64,000 bases of DNA from Branchiostoma floridae (GCF_000003815.2 NC_049992.1:6690513-6754512), one strand, 5' to 3'. Counted from the stretch's first letter, positions 25,145 through 37,562 are shown. Numbers and translations: made by a program. Notes: generated from the letters alone by a model not told the origin.

Positions 25145-25934
25145 GGTTCCTGTATTTATCACCGCGTGACTTAAGATGAAAACTACGTGCTGCCCTTAAT
25201 GATGGTTTTACCATGGAGTATTTGTCAGTATATCGGAACTTCGACTACTTTAAGTTCAATCCGGTGTCGCATCAAATATTTGGTTGACTAAATCCGTGCG
25301 GCCACGGGTGCATGTATCAATCTCTAATTGGTCGAGGCGTGCAGCTGAAAAACCAACTTAGTTGGCCTCGATATACAGATTAACAAATGATTTGCTTTAA
25401 GTATATCCAAACTATGTTAATCTATTTTATTTATATGCAATTTTCTGTCACAATCTAACCATGCACCCCCCACCCCCCCCAGTGCACGTTCTGGATAAAC
25501 ACGTTCCTTATGCCGATCGGAGCGCACTCTTTATATTCAGAAGGAGCTCCTTCGCCTGCGACGTGTTCTGGCCGGATGTCTCAAAGGCGCTTCTGGGATA
25601 GAATCGCATCTAGGATACAACAACTAGGTTGATAACTGTACGAAATAACGTTAAAATTATACGACCACTAGATTTCATCATTGAGTAATAACATACCGGA
25701 ATGTATTTACCCAGATAGACAATTAATTACATAATATAGCTAAATTCTGTTTAAGCACTCTAAAGGGTATCCATATGAATCTAATATTACACTATTACGC
25801 TGCATGATAAGAGGAGGTATTTCTTTGATTTTATTTTTAGTGCAGCTACCCAAACAGACATTCTGCACAATCGTATCGCCAAATTATGTTACGTTATTTT
25901 ATTAGTCTTTAGTTGAATAATTTTATCCAGTACA

Positions 25935-26005
25935 ATGGTGAAATGGTTATATATAATGGTGAAATGGGTTATATACAATTATGTATAATGGTGAAATGTG
26001 TTATA
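25935..26005 (+). repeat. Short AT-rich tandem repeat
   Basis: Three imperfect units carrying ataatggtgaaatg and gttatata, in a very AT-rich stretch. On either side lie diverged direct repeats (25851-25935 and 26285-26375) sharing tacccaaaca, atcgccaa and ttttattagtcttt. Confidence 0.5.
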
Positions 26006-27008
26006 TATGACTATTTATAATACCCCCAAATTATTATGTATAATTATATATAATTATAGTATAATTGGCCTAGTCCTAAGGGACCCATTGATGCTTTCTG
26101 CATATATTCATTACGCTTTGGTATGTACTCAATGAAAATTTAAAGTTTATCGGGTAAAGCATTTTGGAGTTATGGACTGGAGTCCAGAGTGTTTTTCCAT
26201 AATCAAATCGACGCCTGTTAGTAGCAGTTCTTTAATTTTCCGTTTGGTAGTTCAGCTACACAAAAACTCTGCACATTTGTCTTGTATACCCAAACAAATA
26301 TCCTTCACATTCTTATCGCCAAGTTAGGATACGTCGTTTTATTAGTCTTTGGTTGATGATTTTTTTCCAGTATTAGGCAATGTATATCCACAACGGGTGC
26401 AACAGAATGGCAATGCGTGTTGAATGCAAGGATTGCCCCTGCGCTGACCCGCCTAACCTCTGGTGTGGACTACTGCGCCCGTTCCGCCGAGATGGCTAAT
26501 AATATCTGGCAACTTTCGACAGCGAGCGATATATCATTTATGCTCAGGGTAAAAGTCGCCAGTACATTTGATTTGTCTTTAGATGAGAATAGGCTGCCTT
26601 CACTTTCAGAACTGTTCTGTATTTAACTGGTGTAATCGAACGCTTTCTCCGTTTGTAAAATGTAAATATAAAGGTGGTCCCGTTTTTTGGGGGAGGGGGA
26701 GGGAAACGGTAATGGAAAGCTGAGCCTATCCCTCTTCTTCCAGTGCCTATTATATTTTGCTCGCACACAATACTACAGGGCGAGCCTAATAGTACAGTAG
26801 TGCGTGCGAGTAGCTTGACGAAAGGCTGCGGTGAAACATTTTTTGGAAAAAAAGGTTCCTTTCTAAGTAGCTTTGCAGACTATACATGTAGTTTCAAGGG
26901 GGTCTCTTTTTAACCTTCTTGTTTTCTCCGGAGCCTGTCTCAGACCCTGGGATGTAGGTGGTCAGCTGATGAGTGATATCTTCCCACTAGGCCTTATGTT
27001 ACATTACA

Positions 27009-27470
27009 GTGAGATCGCGTGGCGCAGTGACAGCGTGTTTGCATCGGGACCGAGAGGTCTCGAGTTCGAATCCGGCTGCGTGTCACCGATCTTGTGCCCT
27101 TGGGAGCTCTTTAAGCTTTCCTCACTCTACTCAGGTGAAAATGAGTACTTAAATAGCTTCAGCTAGGGCCGTCCCTCGGATATGACGTAAAATGGAGGTC
27201 CTGTGTCTGGGGAGAGCCATACCCCAGGCACGTTGAAGAACCCACCACACGCGCGATGGTGCGGTGTGAGTGGTTCAAAACCTACAGTCCCTTGACCGCA
27301 CCTGGGGCAATTGCTGTCGTATTGAGGTCACCTGAGTGGCGCCGAATGACAGCTCGCTCCAGACCCTTACGATTTAGCCCCGCCTATCGTACGCTCCTCG
27401 CAATTTAGCTCCTGGCTGCCAAAAGAGAGTAGTCGGCCCACCCAATAACAATAACAACAATTTTATAGGA
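27009..27470 (+). mobile_element. SINE with tRNA-derived head
   Basis: The head at 27009-27085 has an A box-like tggcgcagtgac and a B box-like gagttcgaatcc, the internal RNA polymerase III promoter of tRNA genes. A body of about 370 bp follows and ends in an (aac/aat)n tail (aataacaataacaacaa). The head does not fold as a normal tRNA, and no tRNA gene is called. Confidence 0.65.
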
Positions 27471-28197
27471 TGCATCAAGCCGTCTCTCGAGGGAGTATTC
27501 TTACGCGTGGAGTCATACGTTTTCCTGTTTTAGAGCCTTAGATACGTTACCATCGCTCAAATTTATGTCGTACCTCCGGCAAGGGGCGGAGATAAATGGA
27601 CCATTCTCCCGAGCAATGCAGTAAAACAGTGGCATTAAGTACCGTTATAAATTGCCCGATTCGATGTTTTTGTAATGGGCCTTTTATGGCCATTGCAGTG
27701 ATTTGAGTGTGAATGACCGGGGGAAGGACAAAATAATTGCCGGTATCACAGACCAGCACATGTAACCTTTTTCGCAGTGAAGACGGTAGATACGGCAAAT
27801 GAAATAAACAGTATATTTGCGGTACTATAAGTGAATCCTCGTAAGTCCTGCTGGCTATTTTTTGGTCAATGAAACGTTCCAAAGCTGATGGCTTCATCTG
27901 ATAAGTAAAACTTGACCTGTTCTGTGCTGCTGCTGCAGATTTACTCCCCCATTCGACAGGCTTTGCAGTGGTATGCAACTTTTACATGAGAAATAACCAA
28001 AACTCATAACAAGACAGCTCAGCATGGCAAGGGTTAAATATGTCCATCCCGTATGTAAACGGGCCCAGCAGTACATGGGTATAAGTTTAATGTACTTATT
28101 TTTGTCAGAACTTCTTTACAAAACAAATCTCTCAGAGGTCCGAGTTTGAGCTGGAGCGTACAGCTACAAAGTATTAGAAACAGAATGGACTGTAAGA

Positions 28198-28414
28198 TTA
28201 GTTCACCTTTATCTGCGGGGTAACCTATATCCGATTCCGGTATGTTGCAAAACAGGGTATCCAGGGATATCAAGTCGATAAACGGTGGATTCAAATTGTA
28301 CTATTTTCAAAATATTGCAGTTTGAAACCATAACATGTCCACCTGATATCTCTAAATACATTGTTGTTAAAAAATAACGGATACAGGTTACCCTACGGAT
28401 CAAGGTGATCTGGT
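28198..28414 (+). mobile_element. MITE family 2, copy 4
   Basis: About 217 bp. The left end is ttagttcacctttatctgcg followed by gggtaacctatatccg. The internal block is gatatcaagtcgataaacgg. The right end is acggatacaggttaccctac followed by ggatcaaggtgatctgg. Same family as the copies at 1360, 11268 and 12948. Confidence 0.65.
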
Positions 28415-28662
28415 GTCACAGTTGTTCCTAAGATTTGTGCAAAATCACACGGCGACTCTCTCTTCATTGACGCTGTAACGTTATATGACACCAACCTCAA
28501 CATAGTTCGAATATTGCCTGGTGCAGTAAATCGTGAACCGTTAATGTTTTACTACATTCACCATACCAGGAGTCAACCTTCATTCTGCGGTAGACACAAA
28601 TCGCCACAACGTCTTTTTACCAAGTTTTGATGCGCTTAGGCGTTTAAGATAACTTATGATTC

Positions 28663-28684
28663 ACTCTCTCTCTTTCTCTCTCTC
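28663..28684 (+). repeat. Short (CT)n tract
   Basis: An interrupted ct repeat (ctctctctctttctctctct) with no gene context. Confidence 0.8.
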
Positions 28685-29419
28685 GCTCATGGCAGGGTAT
28701 TGTCGCTCTCTCTTACTTTTGATTAATAGCTTCCATTTCACATTTGGCTCCAATCTTTTCCATGTAAGTATGCCCTGAAGTAAGATCCAAAATGAAGGAG
28801 TCCATTTCGACGAATCAGGGTTTATACATCGCCCCAATGTATTGCCTGCTCGAAGCGCTACTTTACCTTGGTTCTTCCGCAAAGGAGGAAAGTAAGTGGC
28901 ATTTTTCCTACACTTGGCCTTACTCGAGAGGACAGCAAAGCAGACAACTTTCATCAAGTCTCAAAACACTTTTTAAACTTAAGATAGTTTCTGATAAATC
29001 ACTTCCCTTAAGGTAAAGTTCGAGGTTATATGTTTGTCGGGTTACTGTAGGACATATCCATTTTCATTTGGTTTTGATTATATATAAAGTATAGAGCTGC
29101 ACTCTATTCTATATATTGACTTTCTGGCATGATATACATCACTGGTTATTTCCTTACCCTTTGCCTGTGACATCTAATCTATCTGACTCTCATTAACTGT
29201 TAAAGAATAAGTTCACTGTATAGTTGTGCATGACAGGTATACATATCATTCTGAGGATGAAATGAACTAACCTGATACATATCATGTCAGTTAAAGGCAA
29301 AGATTTATTTCACTATTCTACAATTCTGGATATTAATGAAGTGTGCCATTTGAAGGGGCATCGTAAGCAAAGACGAAAACGAAACTAGAATGTAAAGTAT
29401 CTAAATGTCCAGTAAAACC

Positions 29420-29990
29420 GCCCTTAGGCGTAACACACCAGCTTCACAGGCACGCGGCGCGGCAAAAGCTGGGTATATCAACTCTCTTCAGTCAAATGCA
29501 GGACGCTAAACACCCGATCCACTCCATGGTTCCGAGCAGCAGATTACACAAGACTGGATGGGCGCTACGGAATAAAAACCACATGGCTGTGCACAAATGC
29601 AGAACTCAAAGAATGCAAAAGTCGTTTCTGTATCAGGCGATAGAACTCCACAACCAGGGCATGTAAATATTGTTAACAAATGGACACCAGAACTCTCCAA
29701 TTTTATTGTATATGCCGACTTATCTCTTTTAAGCATTCAGTTTTTAAGGTGTATGGTCACACGAAAGCAGACACTCGACTTTAATGTGTTAATGAACCAG
29801 TGAGTTGTTAGTAGACACTTGGAGTCTTTTTGAATCTGTTGCGTAATTCAGCCGTTTTTTTTGGGGGGGGGGGGGGGCTGCGAAGCACAACTTTTAATAA
29901 AGTATTTTTCATAACACTGAACGACCTGTCACACCTAACCTTTGAACATATACATGCAGGTGCTTTTCTACGCTACTAGTATCCAATGAG
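29420..29990 (-). pseudogene. LINE 3' end, family 2, third copy, split by an insertion
   Basis: The two halves of the family 2 3' end appear about 430 bp apart. The 3' segment (taacacaccagcttcacagg with gcacgcggcgcggc) is at about 29428-29480. The coding side (acactgaacgacctgtcaca and following) is at about 29912-29985. In the intact copies at 40012 and 47108 these halves are adjacent. The DNA between them (about 29481-29911) was therefore inserted later. Confidence 0.5.
29481..29911. mobile_element. Sequence inserted into the LINE fragment
   Basis: About 430 bp separates two halves of a LINE 3' end that are contiguous elsewhere in this window. It contains a G tract (about 29863-29877) and a 68-codon plus-strand open frame (29597-29803) with no recognised domain. 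Its ends and any target duplication are not clear from the sequence alone. Confidence 0.35.
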
Positions 29991-30859
29991 TATGAACTTT
30001 GTAAAAGTGAGTTCAGATATGAGCCCGAACAACACGAGATCAGGAATGAAATCATGAATATCAAAAATATCCAAATGACTATGTAAGATGTAGTCGTTTA
30101 CTCTTTAGTTGAAGACGGTAACGTTATGCCCATCAAGACAAGAATCTTTGACTAGCAGAACTAAACCAGTGTATTAGTAGTACATTTTTGGTCGAATAAC
30201 ACTGAAGGAGTTTCTCAATAAAAGTAGAAAATCGATTTTGCTTTATCTACCCTCAAGGGATAGGAGATTTTATTTACTCCATCCCGATTTGGAAAAATAC
30301 AGGATTAGTATTGAAAACGAAGGATTTTGGACGGAACAGTTTTGGTATCGATCAAGTTGGCATCTTAGATTGAATATGCATACGGAAGAAGAAAAGCAAT
30401 CTTTTTCTGAAACTTACTTAATTATAGTTTTTGCGTTCATTTACGTAGGTACATAGCGTTATTTCCATTAATCATATCTTGGAATCATGTCCAACCTATT
30501 AGCTACAACGACTCAAGTCAACTTTTCAAAGAGGTCATAGAAATGCAGCCTGGTTTATTAGGTTCATTATAGTTTATTTATATAGATGGACATTAAGCTT
30601 CAACATTTCAACTTTCAGGAAGATATGAAGTAGGAAATGAATTTCGAGTTAGCAGTAGATTCTCAGGCTTTGTCAAAACCGTCTTTACTACGAGTTGAAA
30701 TAGAGCTGAAACATGCCATCTGTGGTCTTCTGTGTCCGGACACATTCTGAGAATGCCTTGCAATTGATAGGGAATTGTCAACAAACACCTACAAACCCAG
30801 AAAACGATACACTACAAGAACCTCCGAGAATAGTTTCATCAGGTTGGTACAATATAGAT

Positions 30860-31160
30860 TATAGGAGAATTATTTTTTTACACAACCAGTAGGTACTTAC
30901 ATAGCTTACGTTTCGATGACTCTCAGACACCTTCGTCAGAGCTTCTAACTGGAGTTCTGCTTCTCACCGCTATTCTAAACGGGACGGGGGGGGGTTTACA
31001 AGCTTAGCCACGTTCGGGATTGTTTTCTCACCGCAAAAGCGCCACCTACATCGGCTACAATATATCGGTGAGAAGCAGAACTCCAGTTAGAAGCCCTGAG
31101 AGACATTGAAACGTAAACTATGAAAGTACCTAATGGTTGTGTAAAAATAATTCTCCTATA
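30860..31160. mobile_element. Fold-back family 4, full copy (301 bp)
   Basis: Terminal inverted repeats of about 95 bp. The left arm begins tataggagaattattttttt and the right arm ends aaaaataattctcctata. Both arms contain the gagttctgcttctcaccg block or its complement. The loop carries a G tract and a block near cgcaaaagcgccacctacat. Related truncated copies are at 8129 and 14040. Confidence 0.7.
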
Positions 31161-32651
31161 TACTACAAGAACCTATTGAGCTTACTGAGGGTAGATCTCA
31201 ATGATAGAAGACTAGGACCGTTGCAGTCAGAAAAAAACATTTCGACAGCTAGGAAGCTGGCGATGAACATGAGTTGAAGAAAGACTGGTTACAGCCGCAG
31301 GGTTTTCAAACCACTTCAGCGACAGAACACTGTGGGCTACTGCTGAAATAGAGATGCAGGGTGGGGAACTTCAAAACAGTGCCCTTAAGTATAGTAGTCA
31401 TAAGAGTAATCGAGACGGCAGTGGTCGCCCCAGGATACTGTCAAAGCACCGATCCGGGCGTTTCCAAACAAATGGTTGTATCAAACATAGATGTGGATCA
31501 TGGGAGTAAATGGACACAAGGGTGAAACCGTTAGCGGCAGGCATATGCTATAGGAGACGAGTGAAATAGCAGGCCAGTTTTTGCAAATGATTGTTAAAGA
31601 AGAAGGAGAGGTAACTTGGGACCTTAGTGTGCACAATTCATAATTGTCTGCAGAAGACAATTTTGACATGTAAATGTTCTCATTGTATAAAAGAGCCCTT
31701 TATCATCACTGATACAGTTCTAGAAACGACCCTGGTCTACACCATATAAAGGACCCCTGAGGCTTATTGCGTACCTGATGTGGTGTGATGAATAGTGCGC
31801 ACCCCCATTAAGTATGGTGAGAAAGCAAGCAAACGACTGCTATTGCCGTGAGTGTGAATGTAGATAACACTATTGCTATTATTCTAACTCACACTTAAAC
31901 AGGATCGATCAAAAGAGGATGTTTACTTAGGTTATGTAAACGGAAAACCTTTATTTACCTCCGAGGCTTTATCTCTAATTCCTTTAAAAGTTTTGAAAAC
32001 AATTGTTCACCAAAGTTTTTGGGGGTCCTCAACGTTGTCGCTTCTATTGAACCCCACTTAAATGCATGGCCTTGGGTTCTTAAAACTAAATATCTAGTCA
32101 CCCTGTTATATTATACGACTGATGATCGGTGAAATGTTCTGTATATGACGGGAGTCCATTTCCGTATATACGGAAACAAAGACTTCGCTATCATATTGTC
32201 AAATACAATAAAATGTTAATTCATCTAGTATAGCCTCCAAGCATACAAAAAACATTGCCAAAAATGCTTCGCAGTAAGCGATATCGCAAACTTGTTTATG
32301 AAATAATCGGTGTGTCATCAGCACATGATTTACAGCCAGCCTTATGGTTGTCGCTATTTTCTTCATTAGTATGGAAATCAATGACAACAAGTTATAATCA
32401 TAATCATACTATTACAATTGTATGATAAGCTTATACCATACATCAGAATTAAAACATACGTCTGACAACGTGGCTACTGCCTTTTGTACTTTTTTGTTAG
32501 AGACTTTGCAAGCCATGCATTTCATACATGCTGATAGTTTTGTCGAATAAGATGTTTGGTTTGGGCTATTTTTTAGTTAGAATCTCCATTAGTGACTGAT
32601 ACGTCACTATTCCTCCTGGTGAATGATACTCATTTTTATTCGATTAACTTA

Positions 32652-32776
32652 AAGTGAGGAAAGTCGTGTAAAGTGCCTTTCCCAATGGCACACGATTAGT
32701 GATACGGCATGTTTCAAACTCGGGACCTTTCGGGCCTACGCCCATCGTGCTGCCGATTACGCCACGCGATGTCGCC
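32652..32776 (-). mobile_element. SINE head, minus strand
   Basis: The reverse complement begins ggcgacatcgcgtggcgtaa, with a B box-like ggtcccgagtttgaaac, and continues attgggaaaggcactttaca. The layout matches the SINE at 27009 (A box, B box, then a ttgggag-like join). Truncated after about 125 bp. Confidence 0.5.
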
Positions 32777-33792
32777 TTCCAATATGGTATACCATCTGCG
32801 TAATGCCCGCTGACGTCCTTACCAGATACGATCACGGCATGCACATGCTGTCGGTACATTCGTGTTCGTTACGCTTCTCTCTTTCTCCGGGCCGCCAGGA
32901 TCAAATTTGTTCCACATGCGAAGTAATTTACGGCACAACGTAACTTTTCAGTTCCAATATTTTCCTCCGGCGCCTGAACGAAGCTTCCAGACGCTATCTT
33001 CAAAGAGGAGATGTATTAGCCGATACTTTCCTCAGCGCGCCATTGGTGCTGGATTACAGCTTCATGCGATATTGCAAAATCCCTCACAAAATCATGATGG
33101 AGTTGTTCGGTTGTGCGCCATCACCCCCTGTCGTAATAGGACTTACAAGTTTGAAAGTAATAGTTTCCTATGATAAGCGAATACCGAAAGAACGCCCTAG
33201 CAAGGCTTTGGCTTCAAACGTGCAGACCCTATTTGGAACTCTCAAACCGTAGCCGTTTCGTGTGCACTGCCCATTACCCTTAATTCCATCAATATATCTG
33301 CTATGGTGTCATGTTATGATTTTGTTTGCCGCTAAGCCTTGATCTCAGAAAAGGCCAATGACCCTTAAGACTCTAAGATGAGGATAAGAGGATAGAGTAC
33401 GTCTTTTCTTTAGCTTAGGCGACCATGGAGGGCCATGATAAATTGATGGATCTTATAGGTATCTTGTGTACCGTAAACGCGTTTTTCATTGCCCAGGGGT
33501 TAACACCCACTTGAAACAAGATACACAAGGAACCTAAATCTCAACCAGATGACTTTGAAAAGAAGTAGTCAAAAATAGATGTGCTATGATGTTGTTGAAA
33601 GTTTCTTATACTTGTACTGAATACAGTACTTTTTTTTTATTTACGAATAACATAAAGCGACAACGTTAGAAAAAAAGCGATAAAATCCAATCCCTATATT
33701 GAATCGCATTGCTTTTCAAACTTAAAACAGATTTTGGGGATAACCCTCTGTGTGTGTCAAAATGACAAATGTGCAATTCAACTACTATAATT

Positions 33793-34000
33793 ATAGTATA
33801 AAGTTCGCGGGATTTACTTTCGTGGTAGCGGGAAAATGGAGTGTTCGCGGTGGTTTAAAGTTCGCGGTAGTGCCATAGACTGTAGTCACATACTGTAATG
33901 GAAAAAAATGTTTGCGGTGATTTTAAGTTCGCTGTGAAGCGGCCACCGCGAAAACCGCAAACATAAAAACTACCACAAACATTTCTGCATTTACAGTACT
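33793..34000. mobile_element. Fold-back family 3, copy 1
   Basis: About 205 bp, rich in ttcgcggtgg and its complement ccaccgcgaa, so it can fold on itself. It ends tttctgcatttacagtact. The left terminal repeat is degenerate. Related copies are at 37355 and 41311. No coding capacity. Confidence 0.65.
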
Positions 34001-36850
34001 CACAGAAAACGATAAAATCTTTCAGTTAAAGAAGAAAGTTCCGGGAAATGTTTAAAATGCATTGGGCTACAAATATATCAATAGTTTATGTTATCAAGCT
34101 AGCCACCTTTCCAGGAAGTAAGCCAAAGTCTCTTGTCGCCAAATGGGTCGATATTTTTGCCTTCTCCTTGTAACAGCTTGTCCAACATTTTACCTTCAGG
34201 ATGCATAAACATTCTCTTTTATTTGCCGTTCTCTCAGATATCAATACAGATTGGAACACGCGCCTGCAGCAAAACATGTCAACACTCATCAGGTCTATAG
34301 TAGGAGCGTCCCTCGTGTCACATAATTACGCACTTGTATGCAGTGATTAATGACACTGTCCACTACAAGTGGGCCATATGTGCAGTTTTTCAGAAGACGA
34401 CAAATGTCTCTACTATTGAAAAGGCGATTACGCAGCGATCTCTAACATTAGGGGAGTTGATTTCTGTACATCCCCTTAAGGCAAAGGTCAGGTGAAGATG
34501 GCACTCTACGGGTGAATCAACTGGAAGCGACGTGCTCTTTTGACCCACTTTCTTGCACTCTAAGCCTTAACAGTTCGATACACCAATGGGGATCCATGTA
34601 TTATTCTGCGATAGAGTTAAAGGTTTACCGGTGATCTTCACTCGATTTCATAATTTGATATTGTTTTATGAAAGTTGGGCGACTGAAAGCACAGAATATT
34701 TCTTTGAGATGGATTTTTGACAACCAAAATATTGTCCTCTTTGCTTTTTTTTTCGTCCATTTTGTATACCCACAGCAAACTATCTTTACATTTCGAAGTC
34801 TAAAGTATAAGATTTCCTATTAAGTAGCCTGACTGAATCGAGTTATAGGAGCCGATCCAACATCTGTGGGAGAGAATGGGCCTTTCAGTTTTCAGAAGTG
34901 ATCTCGCATAAGGGTTAGCTCATTATAATATCTATAAGCAGGGCGATCAGGGACTGATTGTGACGGTTGAGATAGCAGAGTACAGAAAAGAGGCGGTTTG
35001 CTGGCGCCGTTGAATGTTCCTGTGTAGGAGAATTCAAACTGAGCAAAAACATCTGATCCTTTACTTCTTCATTCTTCCCCGAATTACCTTTTACGATTTT
35101 TATTGATGAGGACTTGCTATCGCTTATTCTGGTAAGGACTTACTATCGCTAAAGATGCGATCCCACCGCACTTGTGTCAAGCTTGCGTCATTGCGGGGTT
35201 CGTTCACTGCGTCACTTTTTCGTTATTTTCTCCGATTTTTTATAATTTAGATGTTGCGTGATACGTAAAAGTATGACTTAGACGACGACAAAATACACAC
35301 AAAGAAAGAAAATTCGTTCTTTATCTCTAAGAATCGTTCAAAGGGAGCGCACCTTGACTCTAGCAGGTAGTTCATACTATGTTATGGTACTTCACGGCAT
35401 AATGTTATCTGATAGCTCGAAGGCCCCCTAGGACTTGTTCACCGGTGTGCTGTGAACATTATCCCGTACATCTATCATTGTCTGGCGGATATTAAGTTCT
35501 GGCTGTGTTTGATCCTGGCTCGATTCTACAAAGGAGCATTTCGGGGTCACATCCCCATAGCGATGATATGAGACTAGGTAAATGTCCTGTGAATGTGTAC
35601 GGAAAGTCACTGAACTCTGCTGTTAAACAAATGAGCCTTGTATAACAGGTCTGTATCTACCTGTATCTGTATTGGACGATATTTCAGCCGAGGAGATGAC
35701 TGCCTAGGGACATGTCGAAGTCGAATGAGCAAATATTCCAGTTGTCCAAACGAATTTTACTTGCTAATAAGTGTATGTTTCAGATTTGTGTGTGTATGTT
35801 AACGCATAACATGTCGATCATAATGTACTTTTGTGCCCCCCCCCCCCCACCCCGAAAAAAGCTACCTGCACGGCTAGAATTATGTCAATCCTTTGCATCT
35901 TTCTGCAGTTATCCTCTTTTGGAATGTCTTGACAAAAGCGCCCCTGTAGTTCCAAAAAAATATAAGAGGGCTGAAATTTTCCCCACCTCGTCATGACGCT
36001 GAGAACTACCTACCATTACATGAAATTTTATCGGGGTAATCATAGTTTTCGTCATCCTGGTTTTCATCTAACGAAATGGGGACCTAATGAACTTGCGGCG
36101 AAAAAAACGCTAGCTTTAATGATTGGTTATCTACTGGCTATTCATTTGTTCTGATTAAAACTTTTAGAGAACCCATTCCGGATCTAATGACAAAGTGGTG
36201 CACAGAGAGAAACAGTCTCTAAATATGCTTACAGAAATAATAACCTTAATATTTATTCTAATATCTCCCGTTTGAAAAGTCGTCAGGTATGCTGTGGAGC
36301 CAAGACATGTTCTATTACCATCTTTGCAACTTGGAACAAGTCTAAACTTAATGACTTTCAGCGTTCTTCCGTCCGCCGTTCAGGAACCCATTACAATATC
36401 CATTTCCGCGCGCGTCGTCTTGGGTAAAACTATTAACCTTAGCTAACACATCCAACTTTTTAAACTGCGTGAGCTTTTTTACATCCTGTGAAATTTCTTT
36501 CTTAGAGAAGAGGTTGATTTACTTTTAGTTACAATTTTGTTCGAATTTAATCCCTTCGGCAGGTATTTCCAGATAAGAGTTCTTGCAACTTCTTACGTAC
36601 AACACTCTATCTCAGGCTAAGTTAAGAGAATAACATCATTTTAATGTTATACTAAAGGTTTGATGACCCTCGCGAGGTGTATGTGATGACATAAGGCTCG
36701 GTCATTTTTGTAACCACTGAATAAATCCATCGAGTGAGCGAAGCAAATTCAGGTATGGTTTTTCTCGTCTCTCTCCGACAAACTATTATCTAAAATTCAA
36801 AATCATGTGACTGTACTATCTAGACGAAAAAAAGCAATGTGATCTCGTAC

Positions 36851-37198
36851 CCATGATATGGAGCTGCGTCACCTGCTCCTCGTTCCCAAGCCCTTCTATC
36901 ATGACGTTCAGCATGTACTGCCCCTCGTCCTCCATCCTGGTTGGCTCAATCTTCAGAGAAGCCTTCCCGACAAGCTCCACGCGTCCCTCGTAGTACCCAT
37001 AAGCCTCCGAGCCGCTCGCAGTATGATAGGTGAAGACGGGAACCCTCTTTAAGGCGTCCTTGGGGTCGACCTTGACCCAAGAAAGGTAGAGAAGACGACG
37101 ATTTGTCTCGAAGGTGGCGGTGAGAGTCACAGGGTCGTCTAGAATTGTGTTGACTCGTTCTGGCAAGGTAAGTCCTATCCGGCCGTTTGCTTGGCTTA
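36851..37198 (-). CDS. Ig receptor exon A: V-type Ig domain lacking disulfide cysteines
   Basis: Most 5' exon recognised of a minus-strand Ig-TM-SH3 receptor gene. It follows a strong acceptor (a T-rich tract ending ACACAG) and ends at the donor ATGG|GTACGA. It starts with 2 nt and ends with 1 nt of split codons (phase 1 at both ends), leaving 115 full codons. The fold is that of an Ig V-set domain: VTLTATF is the B strand, W40 the core tryptophan (LSWVKVD), and D90-E-G92-Q-Y94 the F-strand motif. The two positions that normally hold the disulfide cysteines are A27 and L96, so the bond is absent at both ends. Paired loss of this kind is known in the CD2/SLAM and HEPACAM V domains, so it need not mean decay. 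The domain is expected to be extracellular and membrane-distal, where ligand binding usually occurs. The start codon and signal peptide must lie in a further upstream exon that I could not find. Confidence 0.85.
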
Positions 37199-37354
37199 CT
37201 GTGTAAATACAAAAAAAAAAGAACAAGGGCATGTTAATTGTATTCTATTAAAAGGCACCTTGATATGTCAAAATGAATAGATGATGACTCACGATATATA
37301 CAATATGCCCCCTGTCGGCCCATAACAATACATAAATCATAGGTCTTCAAAAAA

Positions 37355-37562
37355 CACTGTAAATGCAGAAATTTTCGCAGTGGATAAATGTTCGCGGTTT
37401 TCGTGTCGCCGCTTCACCGCGAACTTAAAACCACAGCGAACATTTTCAATGACAGTAAGAGACTATAGTGCATGGTGCTAACGTGAAATTGAAACTACCA
37501 CGGAAAGTCCTTATTCCCGCTACCACAAAACTAAGTCCCCACGAACTTAAATGCATTTACAG
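37355..37562. mobile_element. Fold-back family 3, copy 2
   Basis: About 208 bp beginning cactgtaaatgcagaaattt and ending cttaaatgcatttacag, with internal cgccgcttcaccgcgaac. It is inverted relative to copies 1 and 3. It lies only about 160 bp upstream of receptor exon A, inside the preceding intron. Confidence 0.65.

Larger units (their letters stand above)
11052..36850 (-). other. Large intron of the Ig receptor gene
   Basis: About 25.8 kb between exon A and exon B. It holds MITEs, fold-backs, SINEs, LINE tails and a sequence gap. Stretches 13156-14020, 14130-15840, 20000-23170, 23260-25044, 26010-27008 and 31161-33790 show no gene I can support. The sub-1-kb open frames there lack domains and splice context. 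Extra or alternative exons cannot be excluded. Confidence 0.6.

Noticed and set aside
24917-25214. Frames running through the N block
   Set aside because: They exist only because unknown bases hide stop codons.
27547-27978. 143-codon minus-strand frame
   Set aside because: No recognised motif and no splice signals in the receptor's phase; probably chance.
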